Shown: one piece after another, positions 32,589 to 43,190 of the stretch
How the letters are laid out: the number at the start of each line of letters is the position of its first letter
Numbering within the stretch: the stretch's first letter is position 1
Source: Hericium rajendrae
Taxonomy: Eukaryota > Basidiomycota > Agaricomycetes > Russulales > Hericiaceae
NCBI GenBank assembly: GCA_033439255.1
Contig: CM065884.1
Coordinates: 310,001 to 374,000, forward strand
Reading direction: 5' to 3'
DNA: 64,000 bases
Position numbers and translations under genes: made by a program
Notes under the pieces: generated by a model
What the model was told of the DNA's origin: nothing
The model's input: only the letters and a program-made list of their open reading frames with translations
Databases searched by the model: none

Positions 32589-35500
32589 TCACTGCAGCCC
32601 ACAACACGCCTTCACCTTCAACCACACCTTCTCGAACACGCTCAGCCGCGCGTGCTCCTCTGCGGTCCATATCCGCCCGCCCTGCCGCCGCACCGCCAGC
32701 GTGTACTCGCGATCAGGCTCGCCCGGCGCCGGCACGGGGTACCACCACTTGAGCACACTCCCTTCAAGCTCCCAGCGCCCCTCCGAGACATGCACGTCCA
32801 CCGCGAGCCCGCGCGGCGGGAGCACGGTGTTGGCGATCCCAGGCGGATACCCTACAGCGAGCGTGTCGCTCGAGCGGCGCGCGTGCGCCGCCGCCTCCTC
32901 CTTCTCCTGCTCCGCCGGCGGCGCCGCGAGCAGCGCGCCGACCGTCGCGTCCGACGCATAGTGCACGACGGGCAGGAACACCTCCGTCGCGGGGAACGCG
33001 TCCTTCCCATGCGTCGTCTCGGAGCCCGCACTCTCCGGCGTCCGGGTCCGCGGCGCCACTGGCGCGTCCTGCGCGCGCACGCGCACCTTGAGCTTGAACT
33101 CGGCGCTGTCCGCGTCGAACTGGATGTCCGCCGCGCGCCCGACGACCGCGGCGGGGTACGGCCGGCTGAACGCCCGCGCGGCGCGCGCGCCGTCCGTGAG
33201 GAAGTCGTATGCGCTCTCCCAGCGCTCCGCGTCCGTGATCTCAGGGCGGGGCGCGTCGTCGGCCGTGGGCGACAGCGACGCGACCGAGACCGAGACCGCC
33301 GATGGCGCGCGCCGCGCGTCCTTGTTGTTGTGCGCGCGCAGCAGCGCCGCGGACGACTTGTCCGCGAGGGGGTGGCCTGCGTAGACCTCCGCGCCGCGCG
33401 GGCGCAGGTCGTCCGGGCTCCACACGCTCAGGTCCTCCATGTTCCACCCATCGCCCCACGGATGCGTGTGGTCGGGGCAGTACGTCCAGATCGCGTAGTT
33501 GAGCGCGTTCGGCCCGTCCGCGGCGTTGAGCGACGCGTCGAGCGCACGCTGCTGCCGGCTGTAGTCGCCCTTGTGCTTCCCGCCGTGCGTCCACCCGTAC
33601 GCGCGCCGCTGGTCCATGTCGTACGGGACGCCGATCTCGCCGATGATCGTCGGGTACGCGCCGAGGATCTCCGCATCCGCCTTGAGCTCGCCGAGCTGCT
33701 CGCGCAGCGACTTGCGGATCGCCCGCTCGCCGATCTTCACCGCCTGCAGCTGCGAGCGGTACTTGCCCCGCAGCAGCCCCAGCGCGTCCGCGTTGAACCA
33801 GTTCCAGTGCCGCGTCACGAGCGTCAGCCCGTCATAGTAGTGCGTCGAGTAGCAGCACCGCCCGCGCAGGTCCGCCTCCTCCAGTGGCGGCGGCTGCGCG
33901 AACACCGGCGGCGCGACGAACAGGATCGCCTCGGGGTGCGCCGCCCGCACGCGTGCCGCGTACGCCTGCCAGTGCGGGCGCCAGAAGTCCGCGATGAACG
34001 CCACGTCGCGCGGCTCCTCGTCGCACCCGTCCTCCAGCGGCAGCATCTTGAAGTAGTCCGGCCGCATCACGTACCCCGTCTCGACGTCCCACACGCCGTG
34101 CTGCGCCCAGATGCACTCGCCCAGCGCCCACCCGGGATCGCGCCGCCAGCCGTAACGCGGGTGCACCCCGCCCGGCTCCCCCACCGCGTCCGCCCACATC
34201 TTGCGGCCCTTCGGGTCGACCGTCACCGACCCCGCGCGCCTCGGCCCGAACTGCCCAAACGCCCAGTTCTCCACCGTCTGCGCCTGGCCCATCCCCAGCC
34301 GCAGCGACTGCGCCGGCGTCGGCGCCGTCCCCTTCTTCAGCGTCGAGCCCTGCTCCGTCGGCAGCACGTTCAGGTCCGCGCACCCGATCAGGCCCTCCGC
34401 CGGCTCGTTCATGCTGTCCCACCCGACCACGCACGCGTCCAGCAGCCCGCCCGCCGCGCGCAGCCGGTCCGCGAGCTGCCCGAACGCCTCGACGAAGTGC
34501 GACTGCAGGTAGTCCTGGATGTTCTGCCCGTCGAGGATGCATTTCGGCGCGTACGCGCGCCCGGCGAAGAAGAACGTCAGCAGCGTCTGCGACGCGAGCC
34601 GCCCGTAGTTCGTCGACCACTGCATCGCCGGCAGCGACGCCGGGTCCGGCTGCGCCGTCGACGGGTACTCGCAGTGCAGGATCGCCGTTTGCGTGGCCGT
34701 GAAGTTGCGCGGGTTGATTCCGCACGCGGGCAGCGTCCAGTACGGCGCGCCCGACCCGCCCGAGAAGCGCGACCACTGAGGCTATCAGCACGGGTGACTT
34801 GAAAGTTGCGAGAGACTCACGATGTCCTGGTGGGGGTCAATAAACACTTTAAACCCGTATTCTTTGCATTTCCGAAGCATGCGGATGGTGTAGTCCATGA
34901 ATTCGTAGTCGTACTTTCCCCTGCAGACACATGAGCACCGACTCGCACAGCACTTGGGGCATTAGTCAATAGAGAGATTTCGCAACGGCCAGAATGGAAT
35001 GCTCCCATTCAAACCCCATGCTCCAATGGTCGCTTTTATGCGGGGGAGCCTAGGGTTAGATGGCTCCACCATTCCATTCAAGATTCCATTCCGGCGAGTG
35101 CGAAAACTCTCTAATTTCAGCCTTGCTATTAGAGAGTTTTCGCAAGAGCCGGAATGGAATGAGCCCATTCAAACCCTATGCTCCAACAGTCGCTTTTACG
35201 CGGGGCATCCTAGGGTAACACGGGTCCAAGATTCCATTCAAGATTCCATTCCGGAGAATGCAAAAACTCTCTAATGCAAAAACTCTCTATTACGTCGCCA
35301 AAGTAAGTTTGCGCCAACAAATATCAGCCAACCCTTTGTCCGCAGACAAAGAGTTGGCTGAAATTGATTGGCACAAACTGACTTCGGTGACATAACAGCC
35401 AGGCCAAGATCCATCAATGCAAACACTCACGGGCCAGCGTGCTCCAGCGACTCCCACGTAATCGGATACCGCAAGACGTTGAACCCCCATCCACGCAGCC

Positions 35501-35876
35501 TCGCGAGATGCAGATCGGCCGACCCATCGTCAAGATTCAGCGGCCGCCCCAAGAACGTCTTGCCCTCGCCCTCTGCATCTTCCCAGAAGCCATCGAGGAT
35601 GTACGACGGCTCGCCCACAGGGGCTTTCGCGGATCCGGCGAGGTTGATGCCTCTCAGCAGCAGCGTGCGTCCGCTGGTGTCCACAAAGTTGCCGTCGATC
35701 GTGTGTATGAAATCTGGGGGCGTGGGGTTCCCGGTCGCGGGGGAGACGGATGGTACCCGCGGCATGGTGTGCGGGGATGTGTTTTGTGGTGGTGGTATGA
35801 AAGAAAGCGGGGTTGTATGGGGGGAGGAAGCGCGTCGTACGACTCTTGGGTTGACATCACAATATTGGCGCGTCAT
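32589..35876 (-). CDS. Glycoside hydrolase family 5 subfamily 12-like beta-glucosidase (steryl/ceramide glucosidase type), full-length copy
   Basis: A predicted 910-residue enzyme. Three exons, 35431-35876, 34821-34920 and 32589-34775, give 2733 nt. It resembles fungal GH5_12 (EGCrP2-like) enzymes that remove glucose from steryl glucosides or glucosylceramide. Motifs in order: LLLRGINLAGSAKAP, WGFNVLRYPITWESLEHAGP, FKVFIDPHQDIWSRFSGGSG, the acid/base motif VVGWDSMNEPAEG, YYDGLTLVTRHWNWFN, and the nucleophile motif YPTIIGEIGVPYD. A late barrel strand, NYAIWTYCPDHTHPWGDGWN, and a C-terminal beta domain (residues about 700-910) follow. There is no signal peptide. The start at 35876 is the first ATG after the TATA box, and its extension is in frame in both copies. 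Intron 1 is 510 bp because of inserted elements, against 47 bp in the copy at 47.7-49.9 kb. Confidence 0.83.
34970..35113. mobile_element. 144-bp MITE-like element, unit 1, in GH5 intron 1
   Basis: Terminal inverted repeats of about 30 bp: left TAGAGAGATTTCGCA, right end TGCGAAAACTCTCTA, each followed inwards by an inverted GGAATGGAAT/ATTCCATTCC. It has no coding capacity. It is absent from the 47-bp intron of the duplicated gene, so it inserted after duplication or was excluded from the copy. A TA target duplication is possible but ambiguous. Confidence 0.78.
35130..35273. mobile_element. 144-bp MITE-like element, unit 2, in GH5 intron 1
   Basis: Same length and ends as unit 1 (TAGAGAGTTTTCGCA ... 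TGCAAAAACTCTCTA) in the same orientation, with about 16 bp between the units. A solo terminal fragment, tgcaaaaactctcta, follows at once. The internal region aligns along its length with unit 1. Confidence 0.78.
35290..35395. mobile_element. 106-bp foldback (hairpin) element in GH5 intron 1
   Basis: Two arms of about 51 nt, with only some nine mismatches, close on a CGCA loop. The outer arm is ttacgtcgccaaagtaag against cttcggtgacataa; the inner arm is cagccaaccctttgtc against gacaaagagttggctg. It is absent from the duplicated gene. Being inside an intron, it would form a strong RNA hairpin in the pre-mRNA. Confidence 0.75.
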
Positions 35877-35956
35877 CGCAATAGACTCCGTTAGCGCCTG
35901 CTATCCCCGGGGCAGATCGACAGTACAGGAATGCAAGGTGTTCTGCCCTCGACGCT

Positions 35957-35964
35957 CTATATAG
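35957..35964 (-). promoter_or_regulatory. TATA-like element of the GH5_12 gene (left copy)
   Basis: ctatatag lies 81 bp upstream of the chosen ATG. The same word is present upstream of the duplicated gene at about 49960-49967. Confidence 0.55.
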
Positions 35965-36399
35965 CACGATGAACGTCGTCGTCATCTGTTCTCGTCTCAA
36001 GGTCCAGGTGTGGACCGGCCGTGCCGAGCGCTTTCCTACAGGATTGCCTCGCGGATCTCTCGGAATGAAGTTGAACACACAACGGCCGTTACACAGCGGA
36101 GGGCTGTAGTTCACTCCTACATGAGAATCGATAACGAAAGGGAATGCAGCTTCCCCGAGTTCTCTAGTGGACAGTAAACAGGCCCTCCTTACGACTTTCC
36201 CGCGGCCCGTTTCCTTCGATGGCTGACACCATGTCTGCTGCGCCGATCCAGCGCTCGGACTCGTCGTTTCAATGTCATTCCAGCGCCCACTCCATTCTCT
36301 CCGAGCCCGATCTCTCACTCCGCTCTCTCATCTCGACACTACCTCAAGCCATTCGCGTTCGTTCTTCGACCACTATCGATACCATCGCCGCCCTACTTC

Positions 36400-37430
36400 C
36401 GTCGCAACGCGGACGACCCGAGGAGCACGCCTGTGGCGCGTCGGCTGGGCGTGTCGGACGGCGATCTAAGCGACGACGTGCTGAAGATCGCGCAGAAGGA
36501 TAGGAAATGGGACGGCGCGGGCAAGGGTCCCTCATCGGGTGCGGGTCGGAGGAGGCGGTCGAGCGCAAACGGCAAACGGATCCTCCGCGAGCAGAAGAAG
36601 GTGCGTGCGCGACCTCCTCATTCGCATTCCATCCATTCCCTGGTCTCAAACAGTCGCAGATCTCAAAGCCGAACTCCAAGAGCATCCGACGCCCACGAGG
36701 CATACAGTCAAGACATCCTCGCGCACCGATCACTGCAGGAAGAGCTCGCTCAGCACATCGAGCGCCTCGTCGAGGATGTCCGCAAGGAACGGGAGGTGCG
36801 CGAACGCGCACAGGTCGCCGCCGACAAGCTCGAGCAGCAGCCTGACGCGGACATCCGACGCGACCGGCGCACGCTCGAAGCGAAGAAGTCCGCGCTGCAG
36901 AGCACGCACGCAAGCCCTGCTTGCCCAGCGCGAGTCCGACCTCATCGCCCTGCATAGCGTGCGCTGCAGGCACAAGGCGCGGAGTCGAAGAAACCGGCGA
37001 GAGCCACACGACCGCGCGCTTCTCGCCGCAGCTCGAGGACGACCGGCTGAAGCGCGATCTCGAGCGGCTCGAGGACGAGCTTCGCACGCGCACAAGGCGC
37101 TCGACGAGCGCGAGACGGCGAGCCGCGAGCGCGACGGCGTCGTCGACCGGCTGCATGCGGAGAACCGCGCGCTCGCGTCGCCGCTGGCCGCAGACGCAGG
37201 CGCGGTTAAACGTGTCGGAGAAGCTGGATACGGCGCAGACGGGGCTGAGTGCGGCGGCGGCGGAGATCGCGACGTTCCGCACGCGCGTACAGGAGCAGCG
37301 ATCATTGCTGGCGGCAGAGAACCACGACGAGCACCCAACGGATACCGAGGAGCTCAAAACCCCACCGCGACCGGTGTCCATGGCAAAGCGTCCCCGCCCA
37401 TCTCGTCTCCCTCCTCGAAAGACACGAGCC
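36400..37430 (+). pseudogene. Decayed centrosomin-N-motif (Mto1-like) coiled-coil gene fragment
   Basis: The peptide DDPRSTPVARRLGVSDGDLS, then LKIAQKDRKWDGAGKG and GKRILREQKK, matches the N-terminal region of fungal microtubule-organiser proteins with a centrosomin motif (Cnn_1N, LREQEKHID type). Coiled-coil peptides follow in different frames: SLQEELAQHIERLVEDVRKE, then LKRDLERLEDELRTR, then LNVSEKLDTAQTGLSAAAAE. The need to change frame between segments, and the absence of a common downstream reading frame, mark this as a relic. It lies just outside the right end of the left GH5 duplication. Confidence 0.6.
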
Positions 37431-38753
37431 TGACGCCGCAGCGCACGGCGTTCGTCGTCCTGCCGCCTCTCGGAACCGCGCAGGCCATCATTAACATGTC
37501 CCGCAAGAAGGGCGGCGAGCACACACACAAAGAAAGTCGCCGACGCCGGCACGGACGCCGACGAGGGAGCGGCCGCGTCCTCGCGCAAGCCTGGACGGCG
37601 ACGGCAGGCGGTTCGAATTCATCCCCAGCGACACGCTCATGCGCAGCCTCAAGTGATCTCGGCCGCATACAGACCGACTGCAGCCAGCCAGAAGCCCCCG
37701 TTGCGTTCTGCGCGGTGCCCTGCAGGAACAGCCCCGACATGCACTGGCGCCCAGTCTTCCGCAGACTCTTCCACGCCGTGCAGAACGCCCTCACGCCTGC
37801 GCGCTACGCGCTCACGCTGCTGTCCGGCATTGGCTTCGTCATTCACCCTTCCCTGGCCTCTCCTCCCGCGCGACGGTCCCCGCTGGCGCTGATCTCGTTG
37901 CGGGATGCATTCAGCAAGTCCGCCATAGAATACAGCCGCGGGGCGCGCATGTACACCGCGGCGACGGCCAGCCCCGACATGCGCAATCTCTCACTTTCTC
38001 GCGGAGTCCTCTACGCCGTGCGGAGCGTCCTCGTGCGCGCAAACGCGACTCGCACACACTGCCGCCCGCCGTCAGCACCACCATTCGCCCCTCCACGGAC
38101 TCAATCCTCAAGAGCGACCCCCAAGGGCCAGCAGGTTCGACGCAGCGTACGGCCGCGCGGCGTGCATGTACATCGCGCCGACGTCGTGCGTCGATCTCAG
38201 CGCGCTGGTCCATGCGCCGCACGTCGAGCCCCGGGTGCCCGATTGATGGACCGATGGTGCCGGGGCCGTTGGGCATCGTCGTCGGTGAGCGTGACGAGCG
38301 CGACGGTTAGCATGCTCGCGAAGGCATTGTGCTCGACCTACCCGCCACCCGCAGTCTTCCAGCGCGCTGCAGCGAGGATCGCGACGAACGCGCCCCGTGC
38401 CGGATGGTGCCCGCAATGTATCGACCACCGCGCACCGCCGACGCCCGTCTTCGCCGTCCTCAAGCAACGCTCAGAACACGGCGAGCATGGAGCGAGGTGG
38501 ATCCCATGCCCCGCCTTTATACTCACGCGGCAGAGACAGAGACACGGAGAAGTGCCGTGTGAACACGCCTGCGAACGGGAGATGCCAGAGCCGATGCCGC
38601 GCGGAGGACAGAATGGCGATCGCGTCGGACAATTTTTACAGCAGGTACGTACATGTCCGTCGGCTGGTTCCCGTCCCCTCGTTTCCACCCGCGTACGGTT
38701 CGTTGTAGCGCGCTCTTAGTGCGGCGGAGGCGGCCGTGCTGAAGGGAGCGCAG
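37431..38753. other. GC-rich degenerate region with weak internal repeats
   Basis: A long plus-strand open frame crosses this stretch but has no recognisable domain. Two segments resemble each other: near 37731 (agccccgacatgcactggcg ... ccacgccgtgcagaacg) and near 37971 (agccccgacatgcgcaatct ... ctacgccgtgcggagcg). This suggests old tandem duplication of a coding piece. No function can be assigned. Confidence 0.4.
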
Positions 38754-38979
38754 GACCGAGCGCGCGGGTTGACGGGATGCGAGAAAATAAAGAACCCGAG
38801 GGGACATGGGAAAAGCGACGGAGTGGACGTCGTGAACGTCGATACGTCCAAGCCAGTTCGACTTACAGGGCCGAGCGCGTGGGTTGACAGGACGCGACAA
38901 AACAAAGAACCCGAGGGGACATGGGAAAAGCGACCCAGCGGACATCGAGAACGCCGGTACGTCCAAGCCAGTTCGACTT
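38754..38979 (+). repeat. Tandem direct repeat, two units of about 115 bp
   Basis: Unit 1 (38754-38868) and unit 2 (38869-38979) share gggttgac, then aaagaacccgaggggacatg and ggaaaagcga, and both end acgtccaagccagttcgact. Differences are scattered single bases. There is no coding signal. It lies at the start of the next degenerate segment. Confidence 0.85.
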
Positions 38980-39289
38980 TGGTTCCTTGCGCCGCCCCCG
39001 TTCCCGTCGCTGTCTCCGCGCATGCGGCGCTGTGTATCGCGGTGCGTACGTTGGCGCCAGTCTTTATCGAGCATGTGAGACAGGCGCGTTGTGTGTGTAA
39101 TTACGGAGAAGGCTGCCCAGGCTGCGGCACGCATCGAACGGCGCCAGCACCAGAACCCGCCGGCGCGCCCGCCAATTATTGCGGTGCGAATGGTGCCAAT
39201 CCCGCATCAACTTCGCAGGCGCACTATCCGGCAGCGCTGGCGGGGGGGAGGGTCATTCTTAGGCAGACGTACTCTGCGGCGGCGATTCC

Positions 39290-40060
39290 CCGTTGGGATG
39301 GGTGGAACATGCGCGCTCCGGGCAAGAGCGGACTGACATTCGATCACATCCAGAATCGTCTGCAGTTGGTCTGCAGGGTGAACTGCAGAAGCGTCAAGAG
39401 ACGGGGACCGAGACGGACACCGAGCTGCACTTGCCGACGGGCACGACGAACGAGATCCAGGACACCCTGCGCGGTAAATTTTTACCGTGTGCTAACCGTC
39501 TAGATACCTCCATTCCCGCATTCAATTGCCCCAGTGCGGGAACCTCCTCCACCGGTGCCCGCCAATGCCGTTGCGCCCCCGTGAGCGGCGCTCGCAGATC
39601 TCCAGGCGAGAACGGACTGACATTCGATCACATCTTGAAGCATCTGCAGGGTGAACTGCAGAAGCGTCGAGAGACGGGGGCCGAGCTGCACTCGCCGACG
39701 GGTGCGATGAACGAGATCCAGGACAACGTCGGTAACATGGGAAATTTTACCGAGTACTAGCTGTCTAGCTACCTCCGTTCCTGCATTCAATTCCCCCAGT
39801 GTGCGAACCTCCTCCACCGGTGCCCGCCGATGCCGTTGCGCCCCCGTGAGCGGCGCTCGCAGATCTCCAGGCTGAACTGCGGGCGACACGGGCGTCGCTC
39901 GCAACCCGTGTCGAGAAGACCTGTGCAAGGCTTCGGTGAAGACGAGACGGAGGATATTCTGCATGCGTACCTAGTGATTGAGTGCGATTTCCTGCAGACG
40001 AAAACAAGGGACGGGATATTCTGCTCGAATGCGAGCTCAACAAGAGCTTCCCCTTTGTAG
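39290..40060 (+). pseudogene. Decayed coiled-coil protein gene with internally duplicated exon
   Basis: The peptide GLTFDHIQNRLQGELQKRQE, then LHLPTGTTNEIQDTL, recurs about 284 bp later as GLTFDHILKHLQGELQKRRE, then LHSPTGAMNEIQDNV. Each copy is followed by a Pro-rich stretch (PPVREPPPPVPANAVAPP type) whose DNA, cctcctccaccggtgcccgc, is present twice. A further coiled-coil piece, LRATRASLATRVEKT, follows. I recognise the sequence as an Agaricomycete coiled-coil family of unknown function. Frame changes and missing ends make it a relic. Confidence 0.55.
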
Positions 40061-41170
40061 ATAATTTATCTTACCATTGTAGGTTAGAGTAGGGAATGCG
40101 AGGATGATATTTTGTCTGCGACCATGGATACATGAGGGCGGCCGAACTTGAAGCTAGTGCTGGCGCTGAAGCACTGAAGCGCGAAAGCTTGACGCGCTGC
40201 CACATTCAGTGAATCGTGATCGCCGCGACTCAGGCTCGCTCACTGTCGACTCTCGCCTCGACATGATATCCACGGGCTGTATCAGCTACGAAGAACTTGC
40301 ATATGTCAGTATCGTATCTCATGAAAACTCGGTCAGTATCTTCTCAAGCTCTATAACTTTGCACTTGCCGACCGTCTCGTAGTCTAATACAACGGCGCTG
40401 AGATCGGCGGTGCATCACTCATCGACTCGCCACCAACCGTGACATCCGTTAAGAGTCTCGTTTCTTGATGGAGTTCCTCCGATCCCTGCACGATGCCATA
40501 TTCTGGCTCGGAGGAAGGACCCCATCTTCACATTTTGTACCGTCTCGAGCAATGGTAAGCAAATTCTCAATTCTGGCCCTGTTTTGATTTCTGCGAGACT
40601 CGGACTCAATCGGCGCAGCGCGATAGGCAACAAGAACACGCCAAGATCAGGGTGAAACAGAGAATGTGAGATGACTCGAAGATGGACTGGACAATGGCAA
40701 GGACATCGCGCGGACATCGGTGTGTCGAAGCTGAATATTTTGACGTACTCGATCTCACCTGGCTGCGGCGACAGCGCACTGACCACCTCGCTACACCAAA
40801 AATAGGGCCCTCGGTCCCCGCACCCCATGGTATGTCTCATCTTTGTTCTCACATATTGATGCGTACTTCGATGTGGGTCTCAGGGATCCACCGGTGCTAA
40901 CCATCCCCTGGATTCCCCTTCCATGCACTCCGATACAGGGCATGCCCCGCTTTGGTTACTGTCGCGAATGCATTCAGATATGTACTAAGGCTGGATCTGC
41001 TGAGTGAGATTTATCTCCGATTTGCTGAGACCAGGACATGCAAGCGACAGCTTCCATTTCAGATGACGGAGATTATTGTGTGAATTGTTTCGAGTCAGAC
41101 TTACAGCAACCCATTGAGTCCATCTCGGCGTGATCGAGACCATGTACTTAGCGAACTCTGAGCAAAGACC
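40061..41170. other. Intergenic region
   Basis: Just over 1 kb without a supported gene. Its composition is closer to intergenic than to the GC-rich repeats on either side. No repeat or element was recognised. Confidence 0.45.
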
Positions 41171-41391
41171 ATGCATCTAATGGGGTTTCTCACACACAAT
41201 TCAGACATCTTAAAAAGGCTGTTGATGAACGAACAGAAATGTCAGTTAGTCATCCATTATTCAAGGATGCTTCGGGAGACATCCAATGCGCTTCAAGCTC
41301 AAGATGGTTGCCATGGCTTCGAAAGTGCCAAGTCAGAACATCGCCGTAAGTCCCGGTGTCCTGTCAGCCGTAAATCAGTACCCTCGACTAA

Positions 41392-41936
41392 CTGTCAGAT
41401 TGTAATGGTTCTTAGCGGTGAAGCGGGGTCCGCGCACGGTAAACCTCCTCCGATCAGAACTTCGCACATTGATGCGGACCTCATTAGGTGTGAAACACAC
41501 CCCCATCTTTTTCCTGTCCGACATTGCCAATTTTGCTTACCATTCTTCTCTAGTGCAGGTGACGGGGGATCCCGAGGCAGAAATGTGCTGGGCCAAGTAC
41601 GAGCAGAAGATTGTGGTAGGCTACCATGTTGCCATTGAGGGATGGCCGGATGACGTGCTGTTCAAGGACCTGAGCAAGCAGACACTCCGTCTGAAACCGC
41701 TCAAGAACCTTGTTCGACGTTGGAAGCTGGGTCTCACGGGGTTCCGGCAGCTCACCGAGGCTGAGGTTCTCGAGCGACAGCAAAATCAAGCTGGTCCGCT
41801 TATGAAAGCGCCGCGTGTGGACAAAGGCGAGAAGCGGCCACAGTACCAGAAAGGGCAGGCGGGGCTGCGTAAGAAACGGATCCGTTATACGAAGTCGGAG
41901 CGGTTTGTTCACTCGGAGGATGACATGGAGTAATTA
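41392..41936 (+). CDS. Uncharacterised Agaricomycete family protein, C-terminal exons
   Basis: The C-terminal exons of a family seen in many Agaricomycete genomes but of unknown function, recognised by VTGDPEAEMCWAKYEQKIVV then GYHVAIEGWPDDVLFKDLSK. A preceding exon encodes RGPRTVNLLRSELRTLMRTS. An intron at about 41489-41551 (GTGTGA donor, TCTAG acceptor) joins them in frame as SLVQVTGDP. The tail is Lys/Arg-rich (DKGEKRPQYQKGQAGLRKKR), suggesting a nuclear protein, and ends at TAA 41934-41936. Upstream sequence to 41170 gives only a possible partial exon, so the N-terminus is unresolved. It may be a partial gene in a degenerate region. Confidence 0.5.
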
Positions 41937-42523
41937 CATACATAAATTCTGGTGCAGTCAAAACAAAATGGATGCCGTGTGATCGGGGATGCATCATAGC
42001 AGACGTAAGGGAGAGTACGAGGATAAACCCGCTGAGCGCCGGAAGATCGCGAAAACAGGAATACGGAGGAAGAGGTGTTCGCCCGTTCCCGCGCACCTTG
42101 CTTCATATCCGCTGGTGTCTATACCAGCACGCTTCTTCCCCAATCCTCCATCCCCCCCTCACAATGCTGCTCTTTGATCGTATGCTCAACGCCAAAGTTC
42201 CCTGATAGGATGTGAGCCATATCTGTTATTTTTCACGCCTTTATTCTGGTACTCACATTGTCTTAGGTCTTAGTCTCTTCGCTGCTGCCAATCCGCCGTC
42301 AACGATGCCATCGCGAGCGACAAATATGAGTTCGGGGCACGTGTCCGCAGATAGCGTCGAGAGAGAATGTCGACGCTTGCATTGGGCCCGCAGTTGTGAT
42401 TTGGCTGCATCTGGTGCACCTGCCGTCTGCAGTTCCCCGATTAAAAGGAATAGTAAGTTTTCCTACTGTTCATGGAGCAGAACACCGTACTCACCTACGT
42501 GCCCAGATAATTCGATTCTCGTC
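41937..42523. other. Intergenic region
   Basis: About 590 bp with only short frames. It leads into the 42.5-43.2 kb tandem repeat. No gene is supported. Confidence 0.45.
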
Positions 42524-43190
42524 GCAAAATTTTCAAGACCCAGTGCCCAGCGGCCAGCTGCCTACTGGTCCATAGCTGGATCTGCGGAGTGAGCATCAAA
42601 TCGACGTTCACGTCGCGCTCAGTGCGGTCTGCGGACGGCGGGCGCAGCCCGACGCTCGCATTTGCATGTGCATGCGCGAAGCGGATTCTCTGGGTCTGCA
42701 TAATGTCTTTCTATGTCTATGTACGTCGTTTTCCCTTTTAAGTAGCCGAGATATTTGGGGGTTCACCTATACTCGCAGGAAACCAGTTTTCTGCCATAAA
42801 ATTCTGGGATTCAATGGCCCGCGCCGAGCGGCCTACAGGTCACTAGGCTAAGTCTACGAAGTGAGCGTCGGATTGACGCTCACGTTGCTCTCGGTGCAAG
42901 GCGGGCGCAGCCCGCCGAACGCCTTCGCGCGTGCATGCTGCGAGTTCTCTAGGGCTGCGTGACCGCCTCGGTGTCGTGGTACGCTGTCTCTATTTATGGT
43001 TAGATGAGTCCTTTTCGTGCTCAACTGGAGGCGTAGAACGTCGCCTTTTTGTCTGGAAATTTTGAGGATCCAGAGGCCCGTGCCGAGCGGCAAGCAGGCC
43101 CTAGGATAAGTCTTTGGAGCCTGCATGGAAGGTGCTGGCGTGCATGCTGGGCGCAGCCCAGCTTGCGCGTCACGTCGCTGTCCTTCCCTA
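42524..43190 (+). repeat. Three degenerate direct repeats with a 255-271 bp period
   Basis: Each unit starts with an aaattt-type word (caaaattttcaagaccca near 42526, taaaattctgggattcaa near 42797, ggaaattttgaggatcca near 43056). It continues with a ggcccg.gccgagcggc core and ends with a gggcgcagccc word (42636, 42903 and 43148). The units have diverged strongly but their order is kept. No conserved reading frame was found. Confidence 0.7.

Larger units (their letters stand above)
33540..36212 (-). repeat. Segmental duplication, left copy (GH5_12 locus with promoter)
   Basis: This segment recurs in the same orientation at about 47970-50230, with very few coding differences (for example NVLP against RVLP). 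It runs from the SRQQRA codons through all upstream exons and about 350 bp of 5' flank to the shared gactttcccgcggccc at its right end. Intron 1 differs because of later insertions in this copy. Confidence 0.88.

Noticed and set aside
32532-34802. A 756-codon plus-strand open frame opposite the GH5 gene
   Set aside because: It is rich in Arg, Pro, Val and His and is the antisense shadow of a GC-rich gene with recognisable catalytic motifs on the minus strand; the same shadow appears opposite the duplicated copy.
36539-38719. A 726-codon plus-strand open frame
   Set aside because: The composition is that of a GC-rich region lacking stops. The recognisable centrosomin-motif and coiled-coil peptides lie partly in other frames, so it is not one gene.
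40415-40852. A 145-codon minus-strand frame
   Set aside because: There is no domain, no intron support and no conserved motif; it is likely chance.
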